This document shows, in pieces, positions 13,145 to 25,665 of a stretch of 64,000 nucleotides of DNA (its first letter is position 1; each line of letters starts with the position of its first letter). The notes under the pieces are model-generated. The model did not search any database. It had not been told where the DNA came from and worked only from the letters and a program-made list of their open reading frames with translations. Origin of the DNA: Nymphaea colorata (Eukaryota; Streptophyta; Magnoliopsida; Nymphaeales; Nymphaeaceae); assembly GCF_008831285.2 (NCBI RefSeq), contig NC_045140.1, positions 18,908,370 to 18,972,369 on the forward strand, given 5' to 3'. Position numbers and translations under genes: made by a program.

Positions 13145-13750
13145 TTAATTGCTTTGTGGCTGAATCTTCTTCGACTGGAAAATTTCTGACACAGAATCTT
13201 TAGAAAGAGTTCTTCTAACCCAAAACCTGTTAACCACACTCCACCAAACTTTCAGAGCAGAGGGGCATGCAAACAGAACACGATGCTGCGTTTCAATATT
13301 GTTCTTGCACAATTTACATCTAGAGGCGAGAGAAATATCCATCCTCTCTGCCAGACTTGAGGCCCAAACAAAATCAGCCGAGAATCACCCTTCCAACAGA
13401 GTTTATCATTGTCAGGCTCCAAGGAGCCTATCCAAGAAGCTTAAGCATCTCCCCGGATCGCCTTTGTTCTCTTTATAACTTCGCTTCCCTAACAGTCAGA
13501 CAATTATCAGCTTTACACTGTCCCATAATCAGCACCAGAAATTCTTCTAATTGGAGCTTCTCCCATCAATGTGTCATGTCGAATCCACGCCCAAACTTGG
13601 GAATGTGAAGTTGACCCCTCATGACCGCAGACTTTAAGCTCCATGAAAAGATTGCCATAACAACAAAAATAGATAGGGAGATAAAGAATGTCTCTGTCTA
13701 AGACCACGCTCACTTTAGAAAAACTGTCCTTCTGATCAGTATGCACATCT
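13145..13750 (-). mobile_element. LINE relic: C-terminal zinc-binding (zf-RVT) region
   Basis: A minus-strand frame at 13145-13342 has the reverse-transcriptase-associated zinc-binding signature of plant non-LTR retrotransposons: CKLC, then H, then a FACPSALKVWWSVV block (C-x2-C...H...C followed by a Trp-rich helix). Upstream sequence to about 13750 is broken by stops and may be the preceding linker region. It is a decayed fragment with no functional ORF. Confidence 0.6.
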
Positions 13751-13951
13751 GGCTGGGTTTGACGTGAATTCTGTTCAATCTGGACTTAGTCGAGTAAGTG
13801 AACAGATTGATCCATCTACCCTTTGGGCATAAAACGCAAAAATCTGCAAATTGACTTTACTGATTTTCAGCAAATTCAGCACCAACAAAAACCTGCATCT
13901 TAACTAGATGAAGGCTTCATTTTTTTATGTGAGTTAGATTTCAGCAATTTT

Positions 13952-13953
<2 letters not shown>

Positions 13954-14007
<54 letters not shown>
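13954..14007. repeat. Compound CT/TA microsatellite
   Basis: About 15 CT units pass directly into about 12 TA units. Confidence 0.95.
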
Positions 14008-14014
<7 letters not shown>

Positions 14015-14281
14015 CAAAAGAAGACAAATTCTGCCAGCCTGTGAGAAGCCCGAGCATGCAGACAATTAATATGGTCACGATGCATAAAAGGCATGAAAAA
14101 ACGACAACTATGCATAGCATTCATTTATTAAACTTAGTTGGCATGTCCGTTCTTCATATTTAACTTACAATATGCGATGAGTTTTGTGCTACTCTCCCTG
14201 GTCTCTACAATTGGGACCAGCGTGTGAAATTTTCTCTTACTAAAATTCCCCATTAGTGACATAACATGAGGTGCTCGGAGA

Positions 14282-17200
14282 TCAGTGTCCCTTCTTAGAG
14301 CTACCATGCTTGGGGAGCGGCGGCATCATGGTGATATCGTTCATCCAGCTATCGTCGGCTCCATCCTCCAAGAAACCCACCTCCCTCTGATACTTGCACT
14401 CCGGCGGCATCACCGTGAAACGGTTCGGGTCCTGGCAGTAAGAGTAGGACATGTACTTCTTCCTGGCCCACTCCATCCCCGTCCTCTGCTGGTCCGACAG
14501 CCGGACAAAGTCGCCGCCGTTGATCGGGTCGATGCCCGAGCCGTCGCCGCGCCCACTGCACGCCGCCGCCGACTGGGACTGGTTCCAGACACAGCCTACC
14601 AGCTCAAGACCCGTGAACGAGGCCACGAATGGTGCGTACTTGTAGTTCACACCGTCCCGGCCGCCGTTTGTGGCCCATTTGGAGCCATCCCATATTGTGG
14701 AGCACACGGACATGGGCTTGGCGGCGTAGGCACCGCCGATGCCTTGGCTGTGGTTCACCTCTCTTATTGCTATGTTGTCAACGAAGAACCTGCAATGAGT
14801 TTGAGTTTCTTATATCAACGTCCTTCAAATATTGTTGAATCAAAAGATCCAGCACTGTCTCAACAAGTTGTTGCATATATTAAGGCCCACAGCCAGAGCG
14901 GTGCTGATGCTTCAAATTTTAAACCTTTCGAGAAAATGGCTCCGAGGCAAGAATATAAGCAATTGGTGGGTGGGTGGGCAATTGCCACACTTGTCTCCGC
15001 CACTGACACTTGCTTTGAATCCATGAGAGAGTGGATCATGTGAAGATGCAGAGATGGTACATTCTAAGCTTTTAAGTGTTTGTCACCATGCAGGAAACTC
15101 GCAGATTCTGCTCATGTTTCAAAAGTATTGCAATTTATAAATGGAGTGACATTTTCCAAACTTTAATCACCAGAAAAAAATATTTTAAAGTAAAATTCAT
15201 CGTTTGTTTGAACATTTTTAACCAGTATATATATATATATATATTATGAACATATATTCTACTGTCACAAGCGAAATGCCTTATTACAAATTTGAAAATT
15301 CCATTAATAACGTTGCAATAATAAAGGATCAGCCGATAGGACGAAGAATGAAATCCGATCTATGGTCCATGAAAATGAGCTGCCCTTTGCAGTGGATGCT
15401 CAACCTTTCTCACCCAATCCGTGTGGGGTATAAAGGAAGCATGGACCGCGTAGGATTGGGGGTACTGCCACCTGCCTTGTACCCATCATCTTGCTGGATA
15501 ATTTGTCTATCATTAATTAAACCATACATTTAAACGCTTCGAATATTGATTCATTGGAAGCAGAAAAGAAAAAAATAAAAGAGAGAATGGGAGCATGCAT
15601 GGGATAGATAAATCAACTGGCAGCAAGTAAACCAAGGAGAGATCTCTGCTTCCATAGACCTTAATACCACAACTGCTGCCTTCTGGCATCACTATGTCAT
15701 GGAATTTGAGAAACACAACATGTGAAAGCACCTCATCTTCTCTTCCTCCACTTGTAGTTCAAAGTTGCTTCAGTGGGAAGGAGCACACTCACTAAACTAA
15801 AATAAGTACATGCATTTACTGTTTGAAGTTCAGAGGAATACCCATAGAAATCAAACTGACGGCCAAACTTTCATCAACCTGCCAGCCTAGGCACCTAGAT
15901 ATGAAAAACACAACACATGGTGTGCATGGAGAAGACAACTCAAACTAAACCAAGGAGGGATCTTTGCTTCCATGACCTTAATACAACTGTTTTTTAGCAT
16001 CATCATGTCATGGAATTGAGGAACATTACACATGGAGGTATTTCGAGGAGGTCAAAACCTCTCAACTAGAATGCAGCGCATCTATGGTAGACAAGAAAGT
16101 AAAACTCATGAAAATCGAATTAAAAGACAGAGAAGTAAAACTCATGAAAATCGAATTAGAGACCGAAAAAGCTCCGCCAGCCCGACCCGCTACTCTCCTC
16201 GACGCTGAGGAACACAACACGTGGTGTAGTGTGCTCTGATGGGAAGACAAGTCATAAAATAAAGAGAATATGCTGTTGTGCGTAAAAAACTTCAAAATCA
16301 TTAAGCATTGGAATGGAATGAAGTGGGTAGATGTAAACGAACACTTACACGATGTGGTGGTCGTTCCAGAGGATGCTGTATTGGTGGAACTGCTGGGAAG
16401 GGTCGAACCACAGGTGAAACCTCTCTTCCTTCCCTTCCCCCACGCTCCCGTTCCCGTATATGTTCGTCTGCAACACCCACTCCTTCCTCTTCACGTGCCC
16501 CAAGAATTCGAAGTCGATCTCATCGTGATTATGCGGATAAGCATCGGCGTTCGACATCTGTAAATCACAGTATCCCCTTCACTAATTAGCCCCACCGACG
16601 TATAGTAATTTAGGAACATAAGTTTATAGGACCTGAAACACAATTTAGATCACGGCCAGAAATATATTCCCAGCTAAAGCTAGAGATATGTATCAATAGA
16701 TGAAATATATTCGATTACCAATTTCTAGATTCTAAATCACATAGAAGAACCTGGTAAAGGTTACTAATCAAATTCCGAATCTGCATCTGAAACTAATCAG
16801 CAATTGTTCAGATGATTGCTGAACCTGGAAACGACCAGGCATTTGGGTGGCAAAATCAAAGAAGAGACACAAAATAAAAGGCCTACTCCTTGACAATTCG
16901 ACTTTTATATCACGTGGGTGCATAATTTTCTTCACACAACTCAAACCATCAAACATTGGATAATGCAAGGGAGTCTATTCTATCATCTTCAATGCAACCA
17001 CAAGATTCAACTTTCAAGACAGTTCAAAATCAGTAACAGAAAATTTAAGTTTATGACCAGGATATGGATGGTTGAAGAGAAAACCAAAGATCGCATTGGA
17101 ACTTGTGATGAGTTAAGATAGTAAATAATGGAAAGAGCGATCTAGAGAGAGATTACATATAATGCAACTACGATCCCCGCAGAGTATGAGGAAGGCAATT

Positions 17201-17653
17201 TGATAGCGGCACTGAAGAAACCGTGGTAGTATTTGTCTTGAGATGTGAAGCCAGAGCCTGCAACCAAAACCCAGAAGAAAGCAAGAAAAACAAGAAAAAT
17301 GTGTTAAAATTAGCAAGAACAGGAGCTCCCCTGATCACAATCTAAAGACAATTTCACTTGCAGGCGACGGCATTAGTGTTGGAGTGGGGAACTCCAAGTA
17401 CCTGAGTTCTTGTCGAGGGTGAGATCAACATAAGATCCGTCGTTGGACTGCCTGATATTGGAGACTCCCCATGATTCATAGAAGCCCTGGTCGAACTTGA
17501 GGTGCGGAAACAGATCCGTATAGCGAGTCTGATTCTCGGGGAGAAGTCGATCTCCTGCTTCCTGCATTCGCTGAGTTCTGCATACCAAATCACTAATACC
17601 GTGAACAACAAAGAAAAGCCGCGCAAGGAAGAGGAGGTGGAGAACCTCTTCAT
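14282..17653 (-). CDS. XTH33-like xyloglucan endotransglucosylase/hydrolase (4 exons; apparent 1-base frame break in exon 1)
   Basis: A GH16 enzyme that cuts and rejoins or hydrolyses xyloglucan in the cell wall. Minus-strand exons: 17402-17653, 17157-17257, 16349-16557, 14282-14789; all introns are GT-AG. Exon 3 carries the catalytic motif HDEIDFEFLG (nucleophile and acid/base Glu) followed by an N-glycosylation site NGS. Exon 4 carries FFVDNIAIREV and the XET C-terminal domain with four or more Cys residues. The C-terminal block DPINGGDF...MEWARKKYMSYSYC matches the XTH33 branch better than XTH27-32. The ATG at 17653 opens a good signal peptide (hydrophobic FSLLFTVLVIWYA), but that frame leaves the mature frame at the CCCC run (17538-17541 on +). 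Adding one base there would join them; no in-frame ATG lies upstream in the mature frame. This is either a sequencing error or a real mutation. The expected product is about 356 residues, longer than typical because of the acidic tail. Confidence 0.92.
14795..15045 (+). other. Open, coding-like stretch inside XTH intron 3
   Basis: A plus-strand frame is open across this intronic stretch and reads like protein (for example ALSQQVVAYIKAHSQSGAD, then PRQEYKQLVGGWAIATL). The reading frame happens to continue from the antisense of XTH exon 4. I do not recognise a family. It could be a captured gene fragment or chance. Confidence 0.25.
15222..15244. repeat. TA microsatellite in XTH intron 3
   Basis: Roughly ten TA units in AT-rich intronic DNA. 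Confidence 0.9.
15565..16255. repeat. Diverged repeat block in XTH intron 3
   Basis: Two diverged copies of one segment are visible: accaaggagagatctctgct followed by tccatagacctt near 15630, and accaaggagggatctttgct near 15950, both leading to catgtcatggaatt. Interleaved are two copies of a second segment: catagaaatcaaactgacgg at about 15845 and catgaaaatcgaattagaga at about 16144. Each of these ends in a near-palindrome around aacacaacacrtggtgt (15907 and 16211). The second segment also occurs near 1050-1230 and 19540-19620. The type of element is unknown. Confidence 0.6.
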
Positions 17654-18257
17654 CTCTCTTTCTCTGTCTCTTTCTCGCGCGCGCAGATCCTTTTGAGTTT
17701 GCTCAACGATTAGTTCTACTTCATATTTATATGCAGATGCAGACACTGCAAGTACAGAAATTAACAACAGTTGGGTACCCAACTCGGACCTCGGTTGGAA
17801 CCGGTTCGTTCTGGTTCTATCTTCACAAGAAAGTTCCTTTTCCTTTGTTTTGTTTTGGCATAGAAATAGATACTTGAACGGCTAGGATTCAGGTTAAATC
17901 CAGCCTCCTAAAAGAATTTGACTTAATAAGATTTTGTGTAATAGAATTTAGATTTGGTTACGATTCTATTTGTTGAAAACCAATTTTTGATCCGTCTAGC
18001 TAGTATAGGATATGTAATTTATGTGTAATCCGGTTGAATTTGATTGTATCCCAGCAAGATATCAAACTCGATCCAAATCTGATCACTAAGCGAAACTGGA
18101 TCCAAAATGCAATTTTGTCGGATCATGTCAGCTGGTCAGTCTCCTCAAGGGAACATGTGCCCAAGCAGCAGATAATGTTTTATCTTGAGATTGATGAAAA
18201 CATACATATATAATAAAACATTATCTGGTGATACATTTCTTTAATTGGAAGCTAACT

Positions 18258-18473
18258 TAGGGGTTGTTCGATTGCTCTAAGTTTTCGTTCCATGAATCTG
18301 ATGCAGTTGTAACTTTAGTAATAGGATAAAAATCCACTCTAGATTAGATTTATAGTTCATCAAAACAAAGTTTTTGGGCCAAACCTAAGATCAACAATTG
18401 AAATCTTGAGTTTGGATTGGAAAAAGGTTTGATTTAAGATCAAATGGGATTAAGGGAATCAAATGCCCCCATA
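18258..18473. repeat. Short foldback, MITE-like
   Basis: Left end taggggttgttcgattgc pairs imperfectly with the right end ggaatcaaatgcccccata across about 216 bases. There is no coding capacity. Assignment to a MITE class is inference; the target duplication is not clear. Confidence 0.45.
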
Positions 18474-19954
18474 GGCCTTTGCTTAAACTAAAAAGCAGAA
18501 ACAATCAATAGTAACCATCAACCAAATTTATCTTACATGTTATTGAGATGCAGGCTTTCGAGTATTGCAGGGACGCACTTTGCAGAAAAGACAAGACTAA
18601 TTTGGACCTGACCCAGTCTGCATTCCGCAGAGGAAAGCCTGATGGTAATGCCCCAACTTGCATTGATAAAAAATAGTTTCATATTAGTGAAGCACCTCAT
18701 ATACATATATCTTCGGCACTTCATATTTTAACACACTTTCAAGGACGTGGCCAGTAGAAAATTCAACTATTTTCGCCACAGTAAAACAGCAGCAGATTCA
18801 ATCGCTATGACTAGGCCGGACCATAGATGAAGTGAATGAACTAAGACTAAAGTCGGGTCTTAGATTAGAAAGAAGTTTCGATCTAGTTCGAACTCACGAA
18901 GAAATCTAGCAAAACGAGCTGGGTTCAAGCTGACCTTCTTCAGTGTTGTTTCAAAGTCTAGCTGAAATTAGTAGAACTGAAATCGTGAGGTTGCTGTAGA
19001 ATATGTACCTGTGTTTTGAACCCTAAGCTCGTTTATTGCAAAACCTAATGGTGCTTGATCAATATACTAGCTAGCTATGTCACACAGATACGCTCATGTC
19101 GACGCAGATGATGTATTTTGGTTATTTTTACTTGATAATTCATATTTTATAAATATAAAAAACGAATACATATAAGCGTGTTCTTGCTCCAAAATTTCTT
19201 GGAAAAGCTATGAGATGGTGTTCAAATAACTTTTACCCCCACCTTCGCACAAAGCATACTACTAGATAAATTTATAATATAAACGATTAATTACCAACAA
19301 GCTTGTGTATAGACCAAACCAAAGAAGCCGAGCTGGTTATCTCTTGTCTCTCATCCTTGCTGAACCTTATTTCTCGGTGAGTGTGAGTGAGAGGAAATCC
19401 ACTGCCTAGGTGAGAAGCTGAAGCGCTCCTTTTTCTTCTTACATCCGACGGATAGAGCTGCATCGTGACTTGTGTGAACTTATGAAAAGAGACAACGTCT
19501 ACCACCTTCTACGGTTCACACCTTCTACGGTTCAGAGGATTAGTGCTCATAGAAATCTAACTAATACTAATGGCCAAGCCTTGATCGGCCTACCAACTCA
19601 ACAAACTACACTATACCCTTTGGAGCTAATGCTGAACCTAATTTAAGAAAGCTATTTACACTTGAACAGGTGGGTTTTGATCCCAAAAGAAAAAGGAATT
19701 AGTTATGACCCAAATAAACAGGAGCTAATCCGGAACCAGGTTCAGACCTAGCTCCATTGGTCGACTCACTTCGAACCGGTTCAAGTCCGCTCACGGTTGG
19801 AATTCATTGATGGCAGCATAATAAAAGCGATGGTTTGCCACACCAAGATAAAAGAACGCCGTCTCATGTTTTGAGTGACAACTTTTACCCCCCTTTTCTG
19901 CTGTCCATCTTCACTTTTGCTACCTTTAAGACACTGGTAGATGGATAAGATAAT

Positions 19955-20375
19955 TATCAGAGTCTACAACCCTGTTGAAAATATCGGTTTCCGACTCGTC
20001 TCGGAAACCTTAAATAACTACGCGCATCGGCGATACGCATTCTTCTCAGCCCCCCAGAGTGGGCTTCATATCAATCGATTCTTTTTAAGGGGGACGAATC
20101 GGCTTGGTACTGAGACGATGCCATGCTTACCCATACATATTCATGACTGTGCTACAAACACCACAGGGGAACCACGAGGGCTCCATGCATTGTTGGGGAG
20201 GGGGGGTAGTTCACCAACTCCCTCTGTGAGGTGTTAATGAAGGGCGGAGAAATCCGGCCTTTTTCTGATCAAGGCAGTCATGCTAAAGGGCATTTTGAAC
20301 AACGAAGCTGTAGCAGCCTCACCGTGAGATGAAAAAGTCCGCATGTCCTTCTCTTTACAGAAAGATTACGCATCA
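19955..20375 (+). other. Possible organelle-derived (mitochondrial-like) insertion
   Basis: This block is GC-richer than its flanks and has a style unlike the surrounding nuclear AT-rich DNA, with phrases such as gaagggcggagaaatccggc, ccccccagagtgggcttc and accacgaggg. One frame is open for 98 codons from 19941 but matches no protein I recognise. The look recalls plant mitochondrial intergenic DNA. This is pattern recognition only and needs a database search. Confidence 0.35.
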
Positions 20376-22509
20376 AAGAGATTAAAAAAAAAAAATCGTA
20401 TTGTCTGTGCGCGTGAAAGGAAGAGAGAGAGAGAGGTGAAGATGGGCCAGAAGCAGGCCTGCATTCAGGCTGACGATTAGATAAATCCCATCAATGCAGA
20501 TGTCTTGTTTTGGTGTTCATAATATGAAATACTGGTAATTGTTTGTCGGCCAGAAAGGTCCTCTGCTATACAGGTGTAAAGTCTGGCAGGTGCTGTACTG
20601 TACCAAAACAGGGCTTCCCTTTTCTTTTCGGTGTCTTTGGTGTGTGGATTGAATGGTTTCTTTAAAGAAGTGCCAACAACCGAGAGGCTTGGGCAGTAGC
20701 TTCATGACCAACACGATGAGTTTGAAATGAAATCCTTTCTTGAGTTGCTTAAACACCAGAAAACAACTTGAACATTGAAAATAGGCTTCTCAATAGAACC
20801 ATGAACGTATACGTTTTTCTCCAGAATATACTCATACTGTAGCACAAACACTCTGCTTGTTTCAGGAGTAAACTGCAGCCAGATGTCTTGGGTGGGTGTA
20901 AGGGAATGTTTGATTAGAATTAGCCAAAACGAGTTATTGTGTGGACATCACTGTTTTATAGGGCAGTTGATTTTAGTAGTTCAGTTTCATGGCTCCTTGT
21001 ATGCTTTGGTATCCTTGAGAGATAGATGACTACTGGCCGAGTTAAAAGATTGCCCATTAACCGTAAGTTTCCAATCTCGCCGATCCGTGCACACTTCTCC
21101 TAGTTTGTACTGCAAGATTCAAATTCAAAGTACCAAGTTCTATTGCCGTAAACCGAAAGCCAGATTGTGAAAATTTTAGGCTGAATTTCAAAGCCTGATT
21201 CCAATTCAAAGTCGTTTTGGAATTTGATTCATGCACTTAGTTACCACAGATCAGAGACAATCTGCAGATCTGTCAAACTTGAGATCGACATAAGCGCTAA
21301 CCCACTTCCCCCGGTATCTAATCAAATACTATGCAAAAGTTTTGCCAATGTAAAACTGGAAAGTGAAATGTGAACATTAAGTCTGTCTTTGTCTGACATG
21401 AGATCTTAAGCTTAACAGATCATAGTTTTTGGCATGGAAATACAAGCCAAACTAACATGTTCATGTCACATCAAATCATCAATCTTAAGATTCAAGACCC
21501 TGTAATGCACCGGATGAGTTTAAACTTTAAAGTTTAATCTTGGAATCCAGGAAACAGGGACAATAGCAGAAGCTTGGATGGGAAGAATTGGAGGCCAGAA
21601 GATTCATCTTGTTTAAGATGATAAACCTTCATCATCATCAGCGACTCCGAGGATTTCAGAACCTGGCACAATAATTTCATTTCACTTTAGTATATGGTAA
21701 TTAGAAATCATGCGGTTTAAATTCGTGGAGGATGAACTCATTTTGAAATTCACAAAATTTGAACTCTTTTATCACTCATTCTCTCGCTTCTGATCCTTCT
21801 CTTTTTCCTTTTTCATTTTCTTCAATTGTTGCCAATCAGACATGTTGGTTAACTTTCCATGGATTCAACACACCAACAGTAAGCATATCGACTTGACTAT
21901 GCCAGCTGACTATATGCAACTTAGCTAGTACGAGTACTCGAGGTGAGCTACTAACTTAAAAGGATGCAGGGTAATGAACTTATGTAGGTCATGAACTTAT
22001 GTCAATCATATAAACCAACCAGTTGAATCGGTCTGTCACGATATCAAACAATATTGCTGAACGACTAAAACGATCTGTCTCCTTAGACTGAGATAGGACA
22101 TGATTCAATGTGGGTGTGAATCGTTCGGTTTCTGTTTTGAGATTTTCCTCTCTCTGGCTGAATGCAGTATGATCTCAAGCCAATTTCAATCCAATTCCAA
22201 TTCATTTAAATCTCTAGCTGATAACAAACAACTGATTGCAGGGAAGTTCTAGAAGTGAAGAATATACATACAGCTAGATTTGTGGTTGTAGTTGCTCAGT
22301 TACTCCGCCACTCTTCCATTGCCAATCTGCACACTTCATTAAAGACATGAGCTGCAATGACTTGGAAATGGTTGAGGTAACTGTAACATTCATGAAACCA
22401 TACCGTCCTGGCCACAATACACAAGGTCTCTGTTTTGCTTTGGATGCTTGCGGCCGACCCCCGGCACAGACTTATTGCTGTAATTCAATTACTGACTCTC
22501 TTGTCTCTA

Positions 22510-22735
22510 TGACGTTGAAGCTGGGAGTACTTCTTAACAGGACCAATTAATTATGAAGTTTTTACTGACATAAATCAAAAGGGGCATCTCTTATCTCAAG
22601 GTTGAAGCTGGGGTGTGCTTCTTAACAGAATTAAATCTTGAAGCTTTTTACTGGCAAGATACTCTTTGAATCTTATAGTTTTTACTGGCAAGATACTTTT
22701 TGAATCTTACAGTTTTTACTGGCATTAAGTTTATC
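22510..22735. repeat. Nested tandem repeats
   Basis: A 34-bp unit (tttttactggcaagatact followed by ytttgaatcttayag) occurs 2.4 times from about 22645. It sits inside a larger duplication in which gttgaagctggg, then cttcttaacag, then a tttttactg block recurs about 90 bases apart, at about 22515 and 22601. Confidence 0.75.
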
Positions 22736-23910
22736 AGTTCATTATGGCGGAGCAACTGGCACGACTAGGCCATCAGTGAAGTCAGATTTCCGAGGGTACC
22801 AGTGCTCCATAATTTTACATTTAGGAAGGTGATCACATACTAAGCAGGTTAAATCACCATGACTGAGCCTTCCATTCCATGGATGTTTCTCTGATACGTT
22901 TACATAATCATGGAAATAGAAGCTTTCTAGAGGATCGAGGGGATATTTTGACTACATCATTGCTTTATTATGCATTCAACAGATTCGTTAATTTTTTATG
23001 AAATTAGAATATGTAATGATATGATAAAGATCAAATGCCTTGTCCTATGAGATTATAATATGCAATGATGTGCAAAGCTGAATCAGAAAGAACAAAACAG
23101 AAGCTATTAAATAACTAGAAAGTTCGATGCTTTAAAACGAAATGGTTTAAATTGTCGTACCTAAACCGATGCACCTAACGCATCGTTTCTTCCTTTAGTA
23201 TAATTGTGGATGATCGACAACATTTACGCTGAAGGGCATAGCAGGGAATCCGAAATGAATGAGCATGGCCCTTTAACTGAACCTGAACAAATCATGAATG
23301 ATGTTTCAAGGGTGCTGCTTCTTTAAGATGGAGCTAATTTCTTCAAACCTGAACCACTTAGAAGCTTTTTGGTCATTGTATTTACTAAACAAGCAAGTTC
23401 TGATTGAATTTATGAGACCAATAAAATTTGATTACATTGTGTGGCATGTTGATATGTCTCGTTGTGCGTGTGTGTATAAGGGACTGAATCCCTCAACATG
23501 GTTCATCGAGCTGGTAATGCACGTCGGATGCGGAGCCAGAAGCAGATAGATTCAGATCCATATTTTTGTAGTTGGATTTAGATGATTTTTAATACATATA
23601 AATGAATACAGATCCAAAATCCATCTCTTCCTTTATATAAAGGGACGTAGCTGAAGAAACGAAATATAAGCTGTTTGTGGTTTTTCCTCTGCTTTTCCTT
23701 TAAATTTAGTGGGTTTTAGTCAGTTTTAGTATCATCTTAGCTTAGTTTTGAAATCCTTTAGATTAAGATTGGTTTATCTTAATCTGTCTTGCGTCAACGT
23801 CCCAATGCAAATGCACTGAAGGGCCCTAGCAAGGCTGCGGCCACAAAATTTTTTATATATATATGCTGTTAGACTACACATGGAAGCCTCTCGTCTTGGA
23901 ATAAAAAATT

Positions 23911-24735
23911 TTTAGGCTTATTGATCGTAGAATCAGTAAGGTGAAAGACATTCAATTGCAGAGAAGAAGTGCAGGGATAAACGATGACAGTATGGAGTGG
24001 CTCTCGAGCAAAGATCTTGATTAAAGAGGACGAAGTATTTTGACTCTCGATTTTTTTTCAATCTGCTGTTCAAGGCAATCAGTGCAAAGGAAATCTGAAA
24101 AAGTTGGAAGAAATTGGGACCTGGGCAGAAGGTCTATCTCAGATCCACGAAGCAGGCACAAATTATTCTGGAGAGTTCTTTCCTGACAGTGGCGAGACTG
24201 AAAGGCTGCGTTTGGCAGAGTGAAAAATCTGCAGGAGCATTGATTTTTATATAACAAAATATTGGAGAAAATCATTGGTGATAATGTTCCGGCTGCTGTT
24301 GTGGATTTTTTCAAAACTGGAAAACTAGTGAAAAGCATTCAGATGACACACTTGGTGTCAATTCCAAAGTGTCAGTGTATTTATAAAACAATCTGATTGT
24401 TGCAAAAAGACAAATTCATGAGCAAGTTCTTCTTGTCCATGCGAGTGCTAGTAGCATGAAGAATCACGACATTCAATCCCTATTTCTCGAACTTGATACT
24501 TCAAAAGCTTATGATAAAATCAATTAGATGGGGGTTTCTGAGAAATACTTTACTTCACTGGGGAATTAATATTGAATGGGTAAACGGAATCGTGCCTTGT
24601 GTGACTTGGGTTTCTTTTGTTTTGGTTCTAAATGGAAGAGAAGGGAAGTATTTTGAGAGCCAAAGAGGAACAAGGCAAGGTGATTCGTCGTCGCCTTTGT
24701 TATTCATTTTGGTGGTAGAGACTCTCTCTTGAGAA
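23911..24735 (+). mobile_element. LINE relic: reverse transcriptase domain
   Basis: Successive broken frames match plant non-LTR retrotransposon polymerase. A KDIQLQRRS-like linker comes first, then DFFKTGKLVKSIQMTHLVSIPK near 24310-24370 and ELDTSKAYDKIN near 24490-24525. A frame change follows, then FLRNTLLHWGI...W and the SQRGTRQGDSSSPLLFILV motif ending near 24732. Stops and frameshifts interrupt it, and the FADD (catalytic YxDD-type) motif is not visible. The copy is dead, truncated at both ends, and in the opposite orientation to the relic at 13145-13750. Confidence 0.8.
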
Positions 24736-25469
24736 GATTGAGATGGGAAAATATGTAGAAAAACAAAATTCAGGCTGGTGCAAATATGTTGAATCCAGTT
24801 TTGTGGAGCCCTATGATGCCTAAAAAGGTTTATTCATTTTTTTCTTTAAATTAATTTAAAACATTTCAATTTATTTATTAAATTTGGAAAGAAAAAAAAG
24901 GCAAATAAATAGGGCAAAATAGGCAGCTACCCAGTATGCCATGTAGGGGCCATTATATTACTGACCAGTTCTAACTATGAAGCAATGCAATAGAGCAGTT
25001 GAACCCCAAACTCCCCTACAAAAACAGAAGACACCAAATCAAATCATAGAAACTCAAAGTCCAAATCTTTGTAGCATAATATTTCGGTAATTTTAGAAAT
25101 TATGTCAACAAATTGGAGCAAGAAAAATAAAATAAAATAAAGAATGAAAACAAAGGAAATTAGAAGAAAACACAAACTACCTAGGGATTAAACAATTAGG
25201 GTGCTTTGATTACCCTTAACCTAACATCTATAGGATTTGAGAACTGTGGATTTAAGATCAGACTCCTCCAGTTCCATTTTAACTCCGGCCCCTACCCAAT
25301 GCAAATAAGTAAAATAAGGATCTGAAAGGTAGATCTTAGGTTTGATGTAAGAACCTTAGTCTGATGAACTATAGATTAGCAAAAGCATGTCATGCTTAAT
25401 ATACATCTGATCCATGGATTTCAAACATAGAGTAACTAAACATTCTATTAGTCTCTCATAAACAGGGAT

Positions 25470-25665
25470 AGCCAGAAATTTTTTATGAGGGGGGTCAAAT
25501 TATAGTTTCAAAATTTTGATAGGAACCGAAATATCGTTTTTAAAATTTTTTATATAGGGTACTTAAACTTTAAAAAAAATTATATGTAAATTTAAGAAAA
25601 AAAATTGAGGAGGGCCAAGGCCCCTACAGTGCCGGCCCCCTTTTGGCTCCGCCCTGCTATAGAAT
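25470..25665. repeat. AT-rich repeat with GC-rich end (gtggcggagc/ggctccgcc family)
   Basis: The left part reads agccagaaattttttatgag, the centre is a run of A/T-rich low-complexity sequence, and the right end is cccctacagtgccggccccc followed by ttttggctccgccc. Related ends occur near 26470 (gtcggctccgccct), 48700-48888 and 49440-49590. This is a non-coding dispersed repeat. Confidence 0.55.

Noticed and set aside
14285-14790. Long plus-strand open frame opposite XTH exon 4
   Set aside because: It is the antisense shadow of a GC-rich exon whose minus-strand translation carries clear XET C-terminal motifs.
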